A stretch of 64,000 bases of DNA from Halomonas sp. S3-1-1 (lineage in GTDB: Bacteria > Pseudomonadota > Gammaproteobacteria > Pseudomonadales > Halomonadaceae). Position 1 is the first letter of the stretch; every line of letters begins with the position of its first letter. Below the pieces are notes generated by a model that worked only from the letters and a program-made list of their open reading frames with translations, was not told where the DNA came from and ran no database searches. The DNA lies in NCBI RefSeq assembly GCF_023757625.1, contig NZ_JALGBZ010000004.1, positions 186,001 through 250,000 on the forward strand, written 5' to 3'. Shown one piece after another: positions 47,311 through 55,212 of this stretch. Position numbers and translations under genes: made by a program.

Positions 47311-48135
47311 ATGCCGGAAGGACCCGAGATCCGCCGCGCGGCGGATCGCATCGAAAAGCAGATCGGCGGGCGCGTGCTGGAGCACGCCTGGTTCGCCTTC
47401 GAAGAGCTTCAGACCCAAGCAAATTCACTGATCGACACCCGTGTCGACGCGGTCGAAACCCGCGGTAAGGCGATGCTGATCCGCTTCGATAACCAGCGCG
47501 TGCTCTATTCCCATAATCAGCTCTACGGGGTATGGAAACTTCACGCCGCGCACAAACCGCCCCAAACCAACCGATCGCTGCGCGTGAGGCTCGTCACCGA
47601 GGGCAGGGTGGCGAGTCTCTACAGCGCCTCTGACATTGCGCTACTCGATGCTAATGCGCTCGAAGATCATCCGTTTTTGGCGAGGCTCGGACCGGATCTT
47701 TTGAGTCAAAACGTTTCGACTGCCAGCGTGCTGGCGCGACTCGACGACTCGCGCTTTCATCGTCGAAGCCTCGGGGCACTGCTGCTCGATCAGGGCCTGG
47801 TCGCCGGGCTCGGCAACTATTTGCGCTCGGAGATTTTGTTCTACGCAGGGCTTCATCCCAAAAAGCGTCCGGTCGATCTTATCGCCACCGAGCGAGAGCA
47901 GCTGGCGCAGATCATTATCGACACTACGTGGCAGGCCTACCGACAGGCGGGCGTGACGAATCGCGACGCGTGGATCGAGCAGGCCAAAATTGCGGGTGAA
48001 ACCAGGCGGCAGTGGCGCTTTAGCGTGTTCGAGCGTGCCGGGCTCTCTTGTCATCGCTGTGGCGAGATTATCGAGCGGCAGATGGTGGGCTCGCGACGGC
48101 TCTATTGGTGCCCGCACTGTCAGCCGGTTGCCTAA
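47311..48135 (+). CDS. nei: endonuclease VIII (DNA glycosylase/AP lyase)
   Basis: Nei removes oxidised pyrimidines and cuts the abasic site. The 274-residue protein starts MPEGPEIRRAADRIEKQIGG, with the catalytic Pro2 and Glu3. It ends with the zinc finger CHRCGEIIERQMVGSRRLYW then CPHC. The second residue context and length distinguish it from MutM. It begins 2 bases after uvrB, an excision-repair pair not usually adjacent in E. coli. Co-transcription with uvrB is likely. Confidence 0.94.
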   Translation: MPEGPEIRRAADRIEKQIGGRVLEHAWFAFEELQTQANSLIDTRVDAVETRGKAMLIRFDNQRVLYSHNQLYGVWKLHAAHKPPQTNRSLRVRLVTEGRVASLYSASDIALLDANALEDHPFLARLGPDLLSQNVSTASVLARLDDSRFHRRSLGALLLDQGLVAGLGNYLRSEILFYAGLHPKKRPVDLIATEREQLAQIIIDTTWQAYRQAGVTNRDAWIEQAKIAGETRRQWRFSVFERAGLSCHRCGEIIERQMVGSRRLYWCPHCQPVA

Positions 48136-48235
48136 TGGCACCAATATTTATACCGTTATCTTGCTAGTCGGTAATTAAATTAAATCAGGAAAGGAAATTC
48201 GCAGTTAACGCAAAGCTGCTGGGGAAGGGGTGATC

Positions 48236-48250
48236 GGGTATAATGGGCGG
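48236..48250 (+). promoter_or_regulatory. fumarase promoter core
   Basis: GGGTATAATGGGCGG contains a perfect minus-10 TATAAT (48239-48244); the minus-35 is weak. The identical 15 bases occur at 54704-54718 before fmdB-aspS. The GC-rich discriminator after the minus-10 is typical of growth-rate-regulated promoters. Confidence 0.7.
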
Positions 48251-48329
48251 ATTAGAACGGCTAACGGATTGAAAAAAATCCCATGTTAAATAGCCGCTTG
48301 AAACCGATCCATCGAGGAGCCCGTTGTTC

Positions 48330-49835
48330 ATGACCGTGATCAAGCAGGATGACGTTATTCAAAGCGTTGCCGACGCCCTTCAGTACATCTCCTACTACCA
48401 CCCGAAAGACTTCATCGACGCCATGGCGGCTGCCTACGAGCGAGAAGAGAACCCCGCTGCCAAAGATGCCATCGCCCAGATCCTGATCAACTCGCGGATG
48501 TGCGCCACCGGCCACCGGCCGATTTGCCAGGATACCGGCATCGTCACCGTGTTCGTTCATGTCGGCATGAACGTCACGTGGGAAGCGGACATGAGCCTCG
48601 ACGACATGGTCAACGAAGGCGTGCGCCGTGCCTACCTGCTGCCCGACAACGTGCTGCGTGCCTCGGTACTGGCCGACCCGGACGGCAAGCGTCAGAACAC
48701 CAAGGACAACACGCCCGCCATCATTCACCACAAGCTCGTACCGGGTGATAAGGTCGATATCCACGTAGCGGCGAAAGGCGGCGGCAGCGAAGCGAAATCC
48801 AAGTTCGCGATGCTGAACCCGTCCGATAGCGTCGTCGACTGGGTGCTCGATCAGCTGCCCAAAATGGGTGCCGGCTGGTGCCCGCCGGGCATGCTCGGTA
48901 TCGGCATCGGCGGCACCGCCGAAAAAGCCATGGAGATCGCCAAGGAAGCGCTGCTTGATCCGATCGACATTCAGGACTTGCAGGCACGCGGGGCGAGCAA
49001 TCGCGCCGAAGAGCTGCGTCTGGAGCTGTTCGATAAGGTTAACAAGACCGGCATCGGCGCGCAGGGGCTGGGCGGTTTGACCACGGTGCTCGACATCAAG
49101 GTCAAGGACTACCCGACCCATGCGGCGAACAAGCCGGTCGCCATCATTCCCAACTGCGCCGCCACTCGCCACGCACACTTCACCCTCGACGGCTCCGGTC
49201 CGGTGGCACTGCCCGCGCCCAAACTCGAGGACTGGCCGGAGATCACTCGCGAAGTCGGCGAAAACGTCAAGCGGGTCGATCTCGATAGCGTCACCCCGGA
49301 AGAGGTGAAGACCTGGCAGCCAGGCGACACGCTGCTGCTCAACGGCAAGCTCTTGACCGGCCGTGACGCCGCTCACAAGCGCATGACCGATATGATCAGC
49401 AAGGGCGAGCCGCTGCCCGTCGATATGAAAGGGCGCTTCATTTACTACGTCGGCCCGGTCGACCCGATCGGTGACGAAGTCGTTGGCCCCGCCGGCCCGA
49501 CCACCGCTACCCGAATGGACAAGTTCACTCGCACCATGCTTGAAGAGACCGGCCTGTTGGGCATGGTCGGCAAGGCGGAGCGGGGCGAGGCCGCCATCGA
49601 AGCGATTCGCGACAACCAGGCGGTTTACCTGATGGCCGTCGGCGGCTCGGCTTATCTCGTCGCTCAGGCGATCAAGAAGTCGCGCGTGGTCGGGTTCGAG
49701 GATTTGGGGATGGAAGCCATCTATGAATTCGAGGTAGAAGATATGCCGGTGACCGTCGCCGTCGACACGCAAGGTACCTCTGTGCATCAGACCGGCCCGG
49801 CCAAATGGAAGGCAATCATCGCCGAAACCGCGTAA
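48330..49835 (+). CDS. class I fumarate hydratase
   Basis: This iron-sulphur, oxygen-sensitive fumarase of the TCA cycle has 501 residues from the ATG at 48330. Cysteine ligands of the [4Fe-4S] cluster are visible in RPICQDTGI near residue 66 and in PNCAATRHAHF near 280. The motif GGSEAKSKFAMLNPSD and the C-terminal beta-domain (KGRFIYYVGPVDPIGDEVVGPAGPT, quoted in part) are typical. The length matches FumA/FumB. GAGGAG lies upstream, and a TTG two codons earlier is less likely. A terminator follows. Confidence 0.95.
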   Translation: MTVIKQDDVIQSVADALQYISYYHPKDFIDAMAAAYEREENPAAKDAIAQILINSRMCATGHRPICQDTGIVTVFVHVGMNVTWEADMSLDDMVNEGVRRAYLLPDNVLRASVLADPDGKRQNTKDNTPAIIHHKLVPGDKVDIHVAAKGGGSEAKSKFAMLNPSDSVVDWVLDQLPKMGAGWCPPGMLGIGIGGTAEKAMEIAKEALLDPIDIQDLQARGASNRAEELRLELFDKVNKTGIGAQGLGGLTTVLDIKVKDYPTHAANKPVAIIPNCAATRHAHFTLDGSGPVALPAPKLEDWPEITREVGENVKRVDLDSVTPEEVKTWQPGDTLLLNGKLLTGRDAAHKRMTDMISKGEPLPVDMKGRFIYYVGPVDPIGDEVVGPAGPTTATRMDKFTRTMLEETGLLGMVGKAERGEAAIEAIRDNQAVYLMAVGGSAYLVAQAIKKSRVVGFEDLGMEAIYEFEVEDMPVTVAVDTQGTSVHQTGPAKWKAIIAETA

Positions 49836-49862
49836 ACTCATCGCCTGTAACAATAGACCGAC

Positions 49863-49888
49863 AAAGCCCCGTACTGCGGGGCTTTTGT
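49863..49888 (+). terminator. terminator of the fumarase gene
   Basis: AAAGCCCCG (49863-49871) pairs with CGGGGCTTT (49877-49885), followed by T residues. Confidence 0.92.
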
Positions 49889-49935
49889 ACATGTGAAATC
49901 GCAAAGGAATTCATGTCCATGGCAGGGAGCGTTCG

Positions 49936-51354
49936 ATGACCTCGTGGCTTATCGGTACGGCCATTCTACTGATTCATCTTCTGGGGGTGGTGTCCGCCGT
50001 CATGGCGCTGATGTCGAGCCGTACCTCCCAGGGCGCCGTTGCCTGGATCATGTCGCTTCTCACGTTTCCCTACGTTGCACTGCCGGCCTATTGGCTGTTC
50101 GGCCGCCCACGCTTTTACGGCTACGTGACTGCCCGCGGCGCCAGAGACAACGTATTGCGACGTGTGCTGCGCCGCTACCGCAACAATATGAAGCCGCACA
50201 TTTCGCTACCCGCCACGCCGGATATTCAGGCGGTCGAGCAACTGGCGATGATGCCGCTGACCAAGGGTAACCACGCCGAACTTCTCATCGATGGAGAGGC
50301 CACGTTCGAAAGTCTGTTTCAGGGCATCGACGAGGCGACAGACTACCTGCTACTGCAATTTTTCATCGTACGTAACGACCGGCTTGGCCAGGCATTAAAA
50401 GCGCGCCTGCTCGAAGCGGCCCGGCGGGGCGTACGGGTTTATTTTCTCTACGATGAACTTGGCAGCCGCAAACTGCGCGACAGCTACTTCAAGGAGCTTG
50501 AAAGCGAAGGAGTAGCGATTAGCCCCTTTGGCTCATCCCGGGGGTTCAAGCACCGCTTTCAGCTCAATTTCCGCAACCACCGCAAGATCATGGTGGTGGA
50601 CGGCAAAAAAGGGTGGGTCGGGGGCTTTAACGTTGGGGTCGAGTACTTGGGTGAAAACCCGCGTCACGGCCCTTGGCGTGATACTCACTTGGCGCTCCAG
50701 GGCCCGGGCGTACTCGGCCTTCAGGAAGCCTTTTGGGAGGATTGGCACTGGGCGACCGGAGAAGTCATCATCCTGAATTGGCATGCGGAAAACCACGCCC
50801 AAATGGATCATCAGGTGGTGATCGTACCTTCCGGGCCAGCAGACAAGCACGATACCGCCAGTCTTTTGGTACAGCAGCTAATCCATAGCGCCAACGACCG
50901 GCTCTGGGTGACAAGCCCCTATTTCGTACCGGATCAGGGCGTTCAGGACGCGCTTCGCTTGGCGGCCATGCGGGGAGTGGACGTACGCGTGATGATCCCC
51001 GAGCGCCCGGACCACCTTCTGGTATTCCTCTCGGCCTTCTCCTTTTTACCCGACATGCTGCGTGCCGGAGTGAAAATATACCGTTATCTTCCTGGTTTTT
51101 TACACCAAAAGGTCATGCTAATTGATTCAGAAGCGGCAACCGTTGGCACCGTCAATCTGGATAACCGTTCGTTTCGTCTTAATTTTGAAATTACCGCGTA
51201 TATGCCGTCTGAATCCTTTGCGCTGGACGTTGAGCGAATGCTGGAAGAGGACTTTACCCAATGTCGTCGCGTTACGATTGACGAAATTCGTAATCGTCCG
51301 CTTTGGAAAAAGGTCGTGTCGAGAGCCGCGTATTTAACCGCGCCCATTCAGTAG
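49936..51354 (+). CDS. cls: cardiolipin synthase
   Basis: Cls makes cardiolipin from phosphatidylglycerol at the inner membrane. It is 472 residues with two N-terminal hydrophobic segments and two phospholipase D HKD motifs: FRNHRKIMVVDGKKGWVGG near residue 212 and FLHQKVMLIDSEAATVGTVN near 390. The length and motif spacing match ClsA/ClsB-type synthases. GGGAG lies upstream of the ATG. It is 33 bases before the HypT-like regulator on the same strand. Cardiolipin content often changes with salt in halophilic bacteria. Confidence 0.93.
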   Translation: MTSWLIGTAILLIHLLGVVSAVMALMSSRTSQGAVAWIMSLLTFPYVALPAYWLFGRPRFYGYVTARGARDNVLRRVLRRYRNNMKPHISLPATPDIQAVEQLAMMPLTKGNHAELLIDGEATFESLFQGIDEATDYLLLQFFIVRNDRLGQALKARLLEAARRGVRVYFLYDELGSRKLRDSYFKELESEGVAISPFGSSRGFKHRFQLNFRNHRKIMVVDGKKGWVGGFNVGVEYLGENPRHGPWRDTHLALQGPGVLGLQEAFWEDWHWATGEVIILNWHAENHAQMDHQVVIVPSGPADKHDTASLLVQQLIHSANDRLWVTSPYFVPDQGVQDALRLAAMRGVDVRVMIPERPDHLLVFLSAFSFLPDMLRAGVKIYRYLPGFLHQKVMLIDSEAATVGTVNLDNRSFRLNFEITAYMPSESFALDVERMLEEDFTQCRRVTIDEIRNRPLWKKVVSRAAYLTAPIQ

Positions 51355-51387
51355 CGCTTGCAGAAAGGCCGAACCAAGGAGAACCGG

Positions 51388-52305
51388 GTGAATCTGGAAA
51401 CCAAATGGCTCGAGGATTTCGTCGCGCTGGCCAATACGCGCAGCTTTTCGACCTCCGCGCGGCAGCGTCACGTCACTCAGCCCGCCTTTAGCCGGCGGAT
51501 TCGCGCGTTGGAGCAAGCGCTGGGTACCACGCTGGTGGATCGCTCGACCACCCCGATCGGGCTAACCGCAGAGGGCCAGCTTTTTTTGGTCACCGCGCGC
51601 AACCTGGTCGATCAGCTCAACGAATCGCTGAACCACCTGCGGGGGTTATCGATTGCCAACGAGGCGCTGGATATCGTCGCGGCGCACTCGCTTGCGCTGA
51701 GTTTCTATCCGCCCTGGATATCGCGACTCCAAAAAGGGGTAGGGGAGCTGCCTACCCGATTAGTGGCGATGAACGTTGGCGAAGCGATTCACGTGCTGCG
51801 CGAGGGCAACTGCGATTTGATGCTCGCCTATTTCGACCCCTTTGCCACCATGCAACTCGACACCAAGGTCTTTCCCTCGTTTTCGATTGGCAACGTCAAA
51901 ATGCTGCCGGTATCGCTTGCCGACCCCCAGGGCAAGCCGCTGTTCACCCTCGACCAGCCCGAGCCGGTGCCATATCTGACCTATAGCCAAGGCGCTTTTT
52001 TGGGGAAAAGCGTGCATATGGTGCTCAAAAACGACCCGCGTCGGTTGAACCTGCGCACTGTGTACGAAACCGCGATGGCGGAAGGGCTGAAAGGGATGGT
52101 GCTGCAAGGCGTGGGCATGGCCTGGATCCCGGATTTCTGCATTCGCGAAGAGCTTAGAAGTGGCCGGCTGGTACGCGCCGGTGACGAGAGCCTCGATATC
52201 CCGCTGGAAATCCGCCTTTACCGCTGCTCGCTGGTCCATAAGCCTGGCGTCGAACGGCTGTGGCGCCAGATGATGAAGCTACCCCGCGACTTTTTGCAGG
52301 CCTGA
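51388..52305 (+). CDS. LysR-family regulator, HypT (YjiE)-like
   Basis: This 305-residue LysR regulator has the HTH LETKWLEDFVALANTRSFST with AFSRRIRALEQALG, a pattern matching E. coli HypT, the hypochlorite-responsive regulator. The effector domain retains IVAAHSLALSFYP, YSQGAFLGKSVHM and GVGMAWIPDF at HypT-like positions. The start is the GTG at 51388, with AAGGAG 6 bases upstream. Methionines in HypT are its sensor; several Met are present here, but the exact positions were not aligned. It could be co-transcribed with cls. Confidence 0.75.
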   Translation: MNLETKWLEDFVALANTRSFSTSARQRHVTQPAFSRRIRALEQALGTTLVDRSTTPIGLTAEGQLFLVTARNLVDQLNESLNHLRGLSIANEALDIVAAHSLALSFYPPWISRLQKGVGELPTRLVAMNVGEAIHVLREGNCDLMLAYFDPFATMQLDTKVFPSFSIGNVKMLPVSLADPQGKPLFTLDQPEPVPYLTYSQGAFLGKSVHMVLKNDPRRLNLRTVYETAMAEGLKGMVLQGVGMAWIPDFCIREELRSGRLVRAGDESLDIPLEIRLYRCSLVHKPGVERLWRQMMKLPRDFLQA

Positions 52306-52465
52306 TGGCCACTCGGCTCAGAGCCGATGATTGTATGCCCACAGACAGGTTCTGCCTGCAGCACGACAACGCTGCGATGCAGGCTATAGTTAGGTATGCT
52401 GTTATTGATTTTAAAAAGCGCTCGATATAAGGCGCACTTATAAAGCATTTTGCAAGGGAATCAAC

Positions 52466-53662
52466 ATGCTAATAAAACGAAGGCTGCTTTTTTGGTGGCA
52501 AGTGGTACAGGACGCCATCGCGCTCTGGCTCGAGCGAAACGCCTTTAGCTATGCAGGCTCGCTGGCCTTTTACACCCTTTTTTCGCTCGCGCCAACGATC
52601 ATCATCGCGGTGACGGTCATCGGTATGGTGCTTGGCGAAGAGGCCGCCCAGGGGCAAATCGTCGCTCAGTTGCAGGGAACGCTCGGACTCGATGCGGCCT
52701 CCGCCATTGAGCAAGCGGTAGCCCAATCGCGTATCGAGGAGTCGGGCTTGCTGCCAACGCTTTTGGGCTTTGGGGCGCTGCTGATCGGTGCGACCACCGT
52801 TTTTGGGCAGATGCAGTTCTCGCTCAATACGATCTGGGACGTGACCGCCAAACCTACCTCCAACAGCGTATTCATCTTCATCAAGACGCGCCTTTTATCG
52901 CTCACCGTCGTACTTGCCATTGGCTTCATCCTGCTGGTATCGCTGGTATTGGGCGTCGTGGTGCGGGGCATGCTGCAGGCCGCCAACTATATCGTGCCCT
53001 ATATCAGCTTTTTTACCCGCACGGCGGAGTCGCTGGTGTCGCTAGGCATGGTGACGCTGCTGTTCGCGACCATCTTCAAGGTGCTGCCGGACGTTGTACT
53101 GCGCTGGCGAGACGTGTTCATCGGCGGTTTGGTGACAGCCATTCTATTCACCATCGGGCGCAATTTGATCGCCATTTATCTCGCCTATACTGCCACGGCC
53201 TCGACCTACGGGGCGGCGGGCTCGGTGGTCATGGTGCTTTTATGGGTTTATTACAGCTCGCTGATTTTGCTGTTCGGCGCAGCGTTTACACGCTCGCTGT
53301 TGACCCGACGCGGGCGGGCGATCATACCGCGCAATAGCGCCGTTCGCGTCAAGCACGAGTTCGTCAAGGAGTTCAAGGAGGCCGACATGTCGACCAAAAG
53401 CGTACGGGCGTTTGTGACCGGCAAGGTGCAGGGCGTCAATTTTCGCAGTACTACTCGGGAAAAGGCGCTGGCCACCAGCATCAGCGGCTACGCTAAAAAT
53501 CTCTCCGACGGTCGTGTCGAGGTACTGGCATGCGGGAAAGAAGAGGCAGTCGATTCGCTCGTCGAGTGGCTATGGCAAGGCCCGGAGGGCGCTCATGTAA
53601 CCGACGTGAGCGTCGAGCAGATCAAGGAGGCCCACGCGCCTGAGAGTTTCACCACGGCCTGA
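52466..53662 (+). CDS. YihY/BrkB membrane protein fused to acylphosphatase
   Basis: A single 398-residue frame encodes two normally separate proteins. Residues about 1-290 are a YihY/BrkB-type inner-membrane protein with five or six helices, beginning KRRLLFWWQVVQDAIALWLE and including FSYAGSLAFYTLFSLAPTII and the GAAGSVVMVLLWVYYSS helix. After a basic linker (about 290-307), residues 308-398 form a complete acylphosphatase: the active-site motif VQGVNFR with Arg327, and Asn345 in GYAKNLSDG, correspond to the usual Arg20 and Asn38. There is no stop or frameshift between the halves. AAGGGAA precedes the ATG. A nested start is described next. Confidence 0.88.
   Translation: MLIKRRLLFWWQVVQDAIALWLERNAFSYAGSLAFYTLFSLAPTIIIAVTVIGMVLGEEAAQGQIVAQLQGTLGLDAASAIEQAVAQSRIEESGLLPTLLGFGALLIGATTVFGQMQFSLNTIWDVTAKPTSNSVFIFIKTRLLSLTVVLAIGFILLVSLVLGVVVRGMLQAANYIVPYISFFTRTAESLVSLGMVTLLFATIFKVLPDVVLRWRDVFIGGLVTAILFTIGRNLIAIYLAYTATASTYGAAGSVVMVLLWVYYSSLILLFGAAFTRSLLTRRGRAIIPRNSAVRVKHEFVKEFKEADMSTKSVRAFVTGKVQGVNFRSTTREKALATSISGYAKNLSDGRVEVLACGKEEAVDSLVEWLWQGPEGAHVTDVSVEQIKEAHAPESFTTA
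53375..53389 (+). promoter_or_regulatory. internal ribosome-binding site and start for free acylphosphatase
   Basis: AAGGAGG at 53375-53381, 5 bases before an in-frame ATG (53387), is among the strongest translation starts in the window. Starting there gives a 91-residue acylphosphatase, the normal length of that enzyme. The message may therefore yield both the fusion and the free enzyme. Confidence 0.75.
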
Positions 53663-53686
53663 GGACCGTGGCAAACCCCGTTTTAC

Positions 53687-53710
53687 AAGAGCGCCTCAGG
53701 CGCTCTTTTT
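53687..53710 (+). terminator. terminator whose loop is the neighbour's stop codon
   Basis: AAGAGCGCC (53687-53695) pairs with GGCGCTCTT (53699-53707) and is followed by T residues. The TCA loop (53696-53698) is the complementary stop codon of the convergent dehydrogenase gene. A second hairpin (CCACGG/CCGTGG) is near 53652-53671. Confidence 0.85.
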
Positions 53711-54643
53711 GTAGGAGTCGATATTCTCGGCGGTCAGGCGAACGATGTTCTGACGCGCTTCGGGGGTGATCCAGGCGTTGTGCGGGGTGACAATCAGATT
53801 GAGCGGCTCGCGAGCGGCCAGCGCATCCAGTAGCGCGTGGCCCTCGCGGGGCGGCTCTTCGGGCAGCACGTCCACGGCAAGCCCGCCAATCTGTCCGTCA
53901 CGAAGCGCTTGCAGCGCGGCGTGCTCATTGATGATGCCGCCGCGAGCACAGTTGATCAGCAAAAGCGTCGACTTCGCTTTCTCCAGTCGCGCCTGGTTGA
54001 TCAGGTGCTTCGTCTGTTCGTTGAGCGGGCAGTGCAGACTGATCACATCGGCCTGGGGCAGCAGTTCATCGAGACTTTGGCGCTCGTCATTCGCCTCGTC
54101 GCCGGGACGGGCGGCAAAATGCACGTTCATGCCAAACGCCTCGGCCAAGCGCGCCACCTCGGAGCCGAGCTCCCCCTGGCCGACCATGACGAGCTGCTTG
54201 CCGGCAAGCTCCAGCGTCGGATAGTCCTGCAGGCAGAAAAACGCGCTCTGCTGCCAGGCACCGGCGGCGACGTCCTGCTGATAGCGTGGCAGGCGCGCCG
54301 CCAGGGTGAGCATCAGCATTAGCGTGTGCTGGGAGACGCTCGCCGTACCGTAGGCGGTGACGTTTTTCACCGCGATGCCGTTGTCCCTGGCGGCGTCCAT
54401 ATCGATATTGTTGACCCCGGTGGCCATCACGCAGATCAGCTTGAGCGAGGGCAGGGCGTCGAGCACGTCGCGGCCGATTTTGACCTTATTGACCAGCGCG
54501 ATCTCGGCGCTCTTGAGCCGATCGAAAGCCTCTTCTGGCGCCGTCTGATCGAAAACCTCGAGCGATGACACGCTGTCGCGGATGGCGGTGAAATCGATAT
54601 CAGGACCCATGCTTTTCGCATCGAGCATTACCGCGTGGGGCAT
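53696..54643 (-). CDS. D-2-hydroxyacid dehydrogenase, glycerate dehydrogenase-like
   Basis: This 315-residue NAD-dependent D-2-hydroxyacid dehydrogenase has the nucleotide-binding segment GKQLVMVGQGELGSEVARLA (GxGxxG form GQGELG), the arginine motif LLINCARGGIINE, catalytic Glu in AVDVLPEEPP, and His in IVTPHNAWIT. It resembles hydroxypyruvate reductase/glycerate dehydrogenase (HprA). The substrate among glyoxylate, hydroxypyruvate or others is not certain. GGAG precedes the ATG. It is convergent with the YihY fusion gene and shares the terminator noted above. Confidence 0.88.
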   Translation of the reverse strand: MPHAVMLDAKSMGPDIDFTAIRDSVSSLEVFDQTAPEEAFDRLKSAEIALVNKVKIGRDVLDALPSLKLICVMATGVNNIDMDAARDNGIAVKNVTAYGTASVSQHTLMLMLTLAARLPRYQQDVAAGAWQQSAFFCLQDYPTLELAGKQLVMVGQGELGSEVARLAEAFGMNVHFAARPGDEANDERQSLDELLPQADVISLHCPLNEQTKHLINQARLEKAKSTLLLINCARGGIINEHAALQALRDGQIGGLAVDVLPEEPPREGHALLDALAAREPLNLIVTPHNAWITPEARQNIVRLTAENIDSYKKSA

Positions 54644-54703
54644 TTGGTGATCTCCATATAGGCGGCAGGCCCTGTCAAACCTTGCTTGGCAGGGGGCACA
54701 AAA

Positions 54704-54718
54704 GGGTATAATGGGCGG
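54704..54718 (+). promoter_or_regulatory. fmdB-aspS promoter core
   Basis: GGGTATAATGGGCGG, identical to the fumarase promoter at 48236-48250, has a consensus TATAAT (54707-54712). A TTGCTT or TTGGCA lies 15-19 bases upstream. Confidence 0.7.
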
Positions 54719-54830
54719 CTTTGCGGGCCGCTGTCTTGGAATTTATGACCACAGGCCACATATTGTCTCGGCCCAACGACGCTTGGGTCATCAACGTCCT
54801 GTCCAGTTGAGCTTTTCAGGAGCCATCAAC

Positions 54831-55148
54831 ATGCCCATCTATGAGTATGAGTGCAAGGCCTGCGGTCATCGCATGGAAAAATTACAGAAAATCAGTGCCG
54901 ACCCGCTAACCCACTGCCCGGCATGTGCCCAGGACGAGCTTTCAAGGCTGGTATCGGCGGCGGGCTTTCGCCTGGCCGGTGGCGGCTGGTACGAAACCGA
55001 TTTCAAAACCGGCGGCAAGAAAAACCTTGCCGCGGACGGTCAAGGCACCTCGAGCGCTAAGGATAGCACCGGTGCGAAAAGCGACGCGCCTGCGTCGAGC
55101 GGCTCGTCAAAAGGCGGTTCATCAAAGGATAAGGGCGCCGCGGCCTAG
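54831..55148 (+). CDS. FmdB-family zinc-ribbon protein
   Basis: This 105-residue protein has a CxxC...CxxC zinc ribbon (CKACGHRMEKLQK and CPACAQDELSRLV) at the N-terminus and a disordered Ser/Gly/Lys/Ala-rich C-terminal tail. FmdB_Rv-type regulators share the start MPIYEYEC. Function is not established. It lies just upstream of aspS on the same strand, as in many proteobacteria. AGGAG is 8 bases before the ATG; the longer frame from 54711 includes the minus-10 and is rejected. Confidence 0.85.
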   Translation: MPIYEYECKACGHRMEKLQKISADPLTHCPACAQDELSRLVSAAGFRLAGGGWYETDFKTGGKKNLAADGQGTSSAKDSTGAKSDAPASSGSSKGGSSKDKGAAA

Positions 55149-55212
55149 CCGCGCCGGTCACGGCGCGATGCTCGCGCCACTTTTATTGCCACGTAACAGA
55201 ACAGGATGAAAC

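Noticed and set aside
48261-49904. A 547-codon minus-strand frame opposite the fumarase gene
   Set aside because: It is antisense to a fully recognisable class I fumarase and has no ribosome-binding site or family signal.
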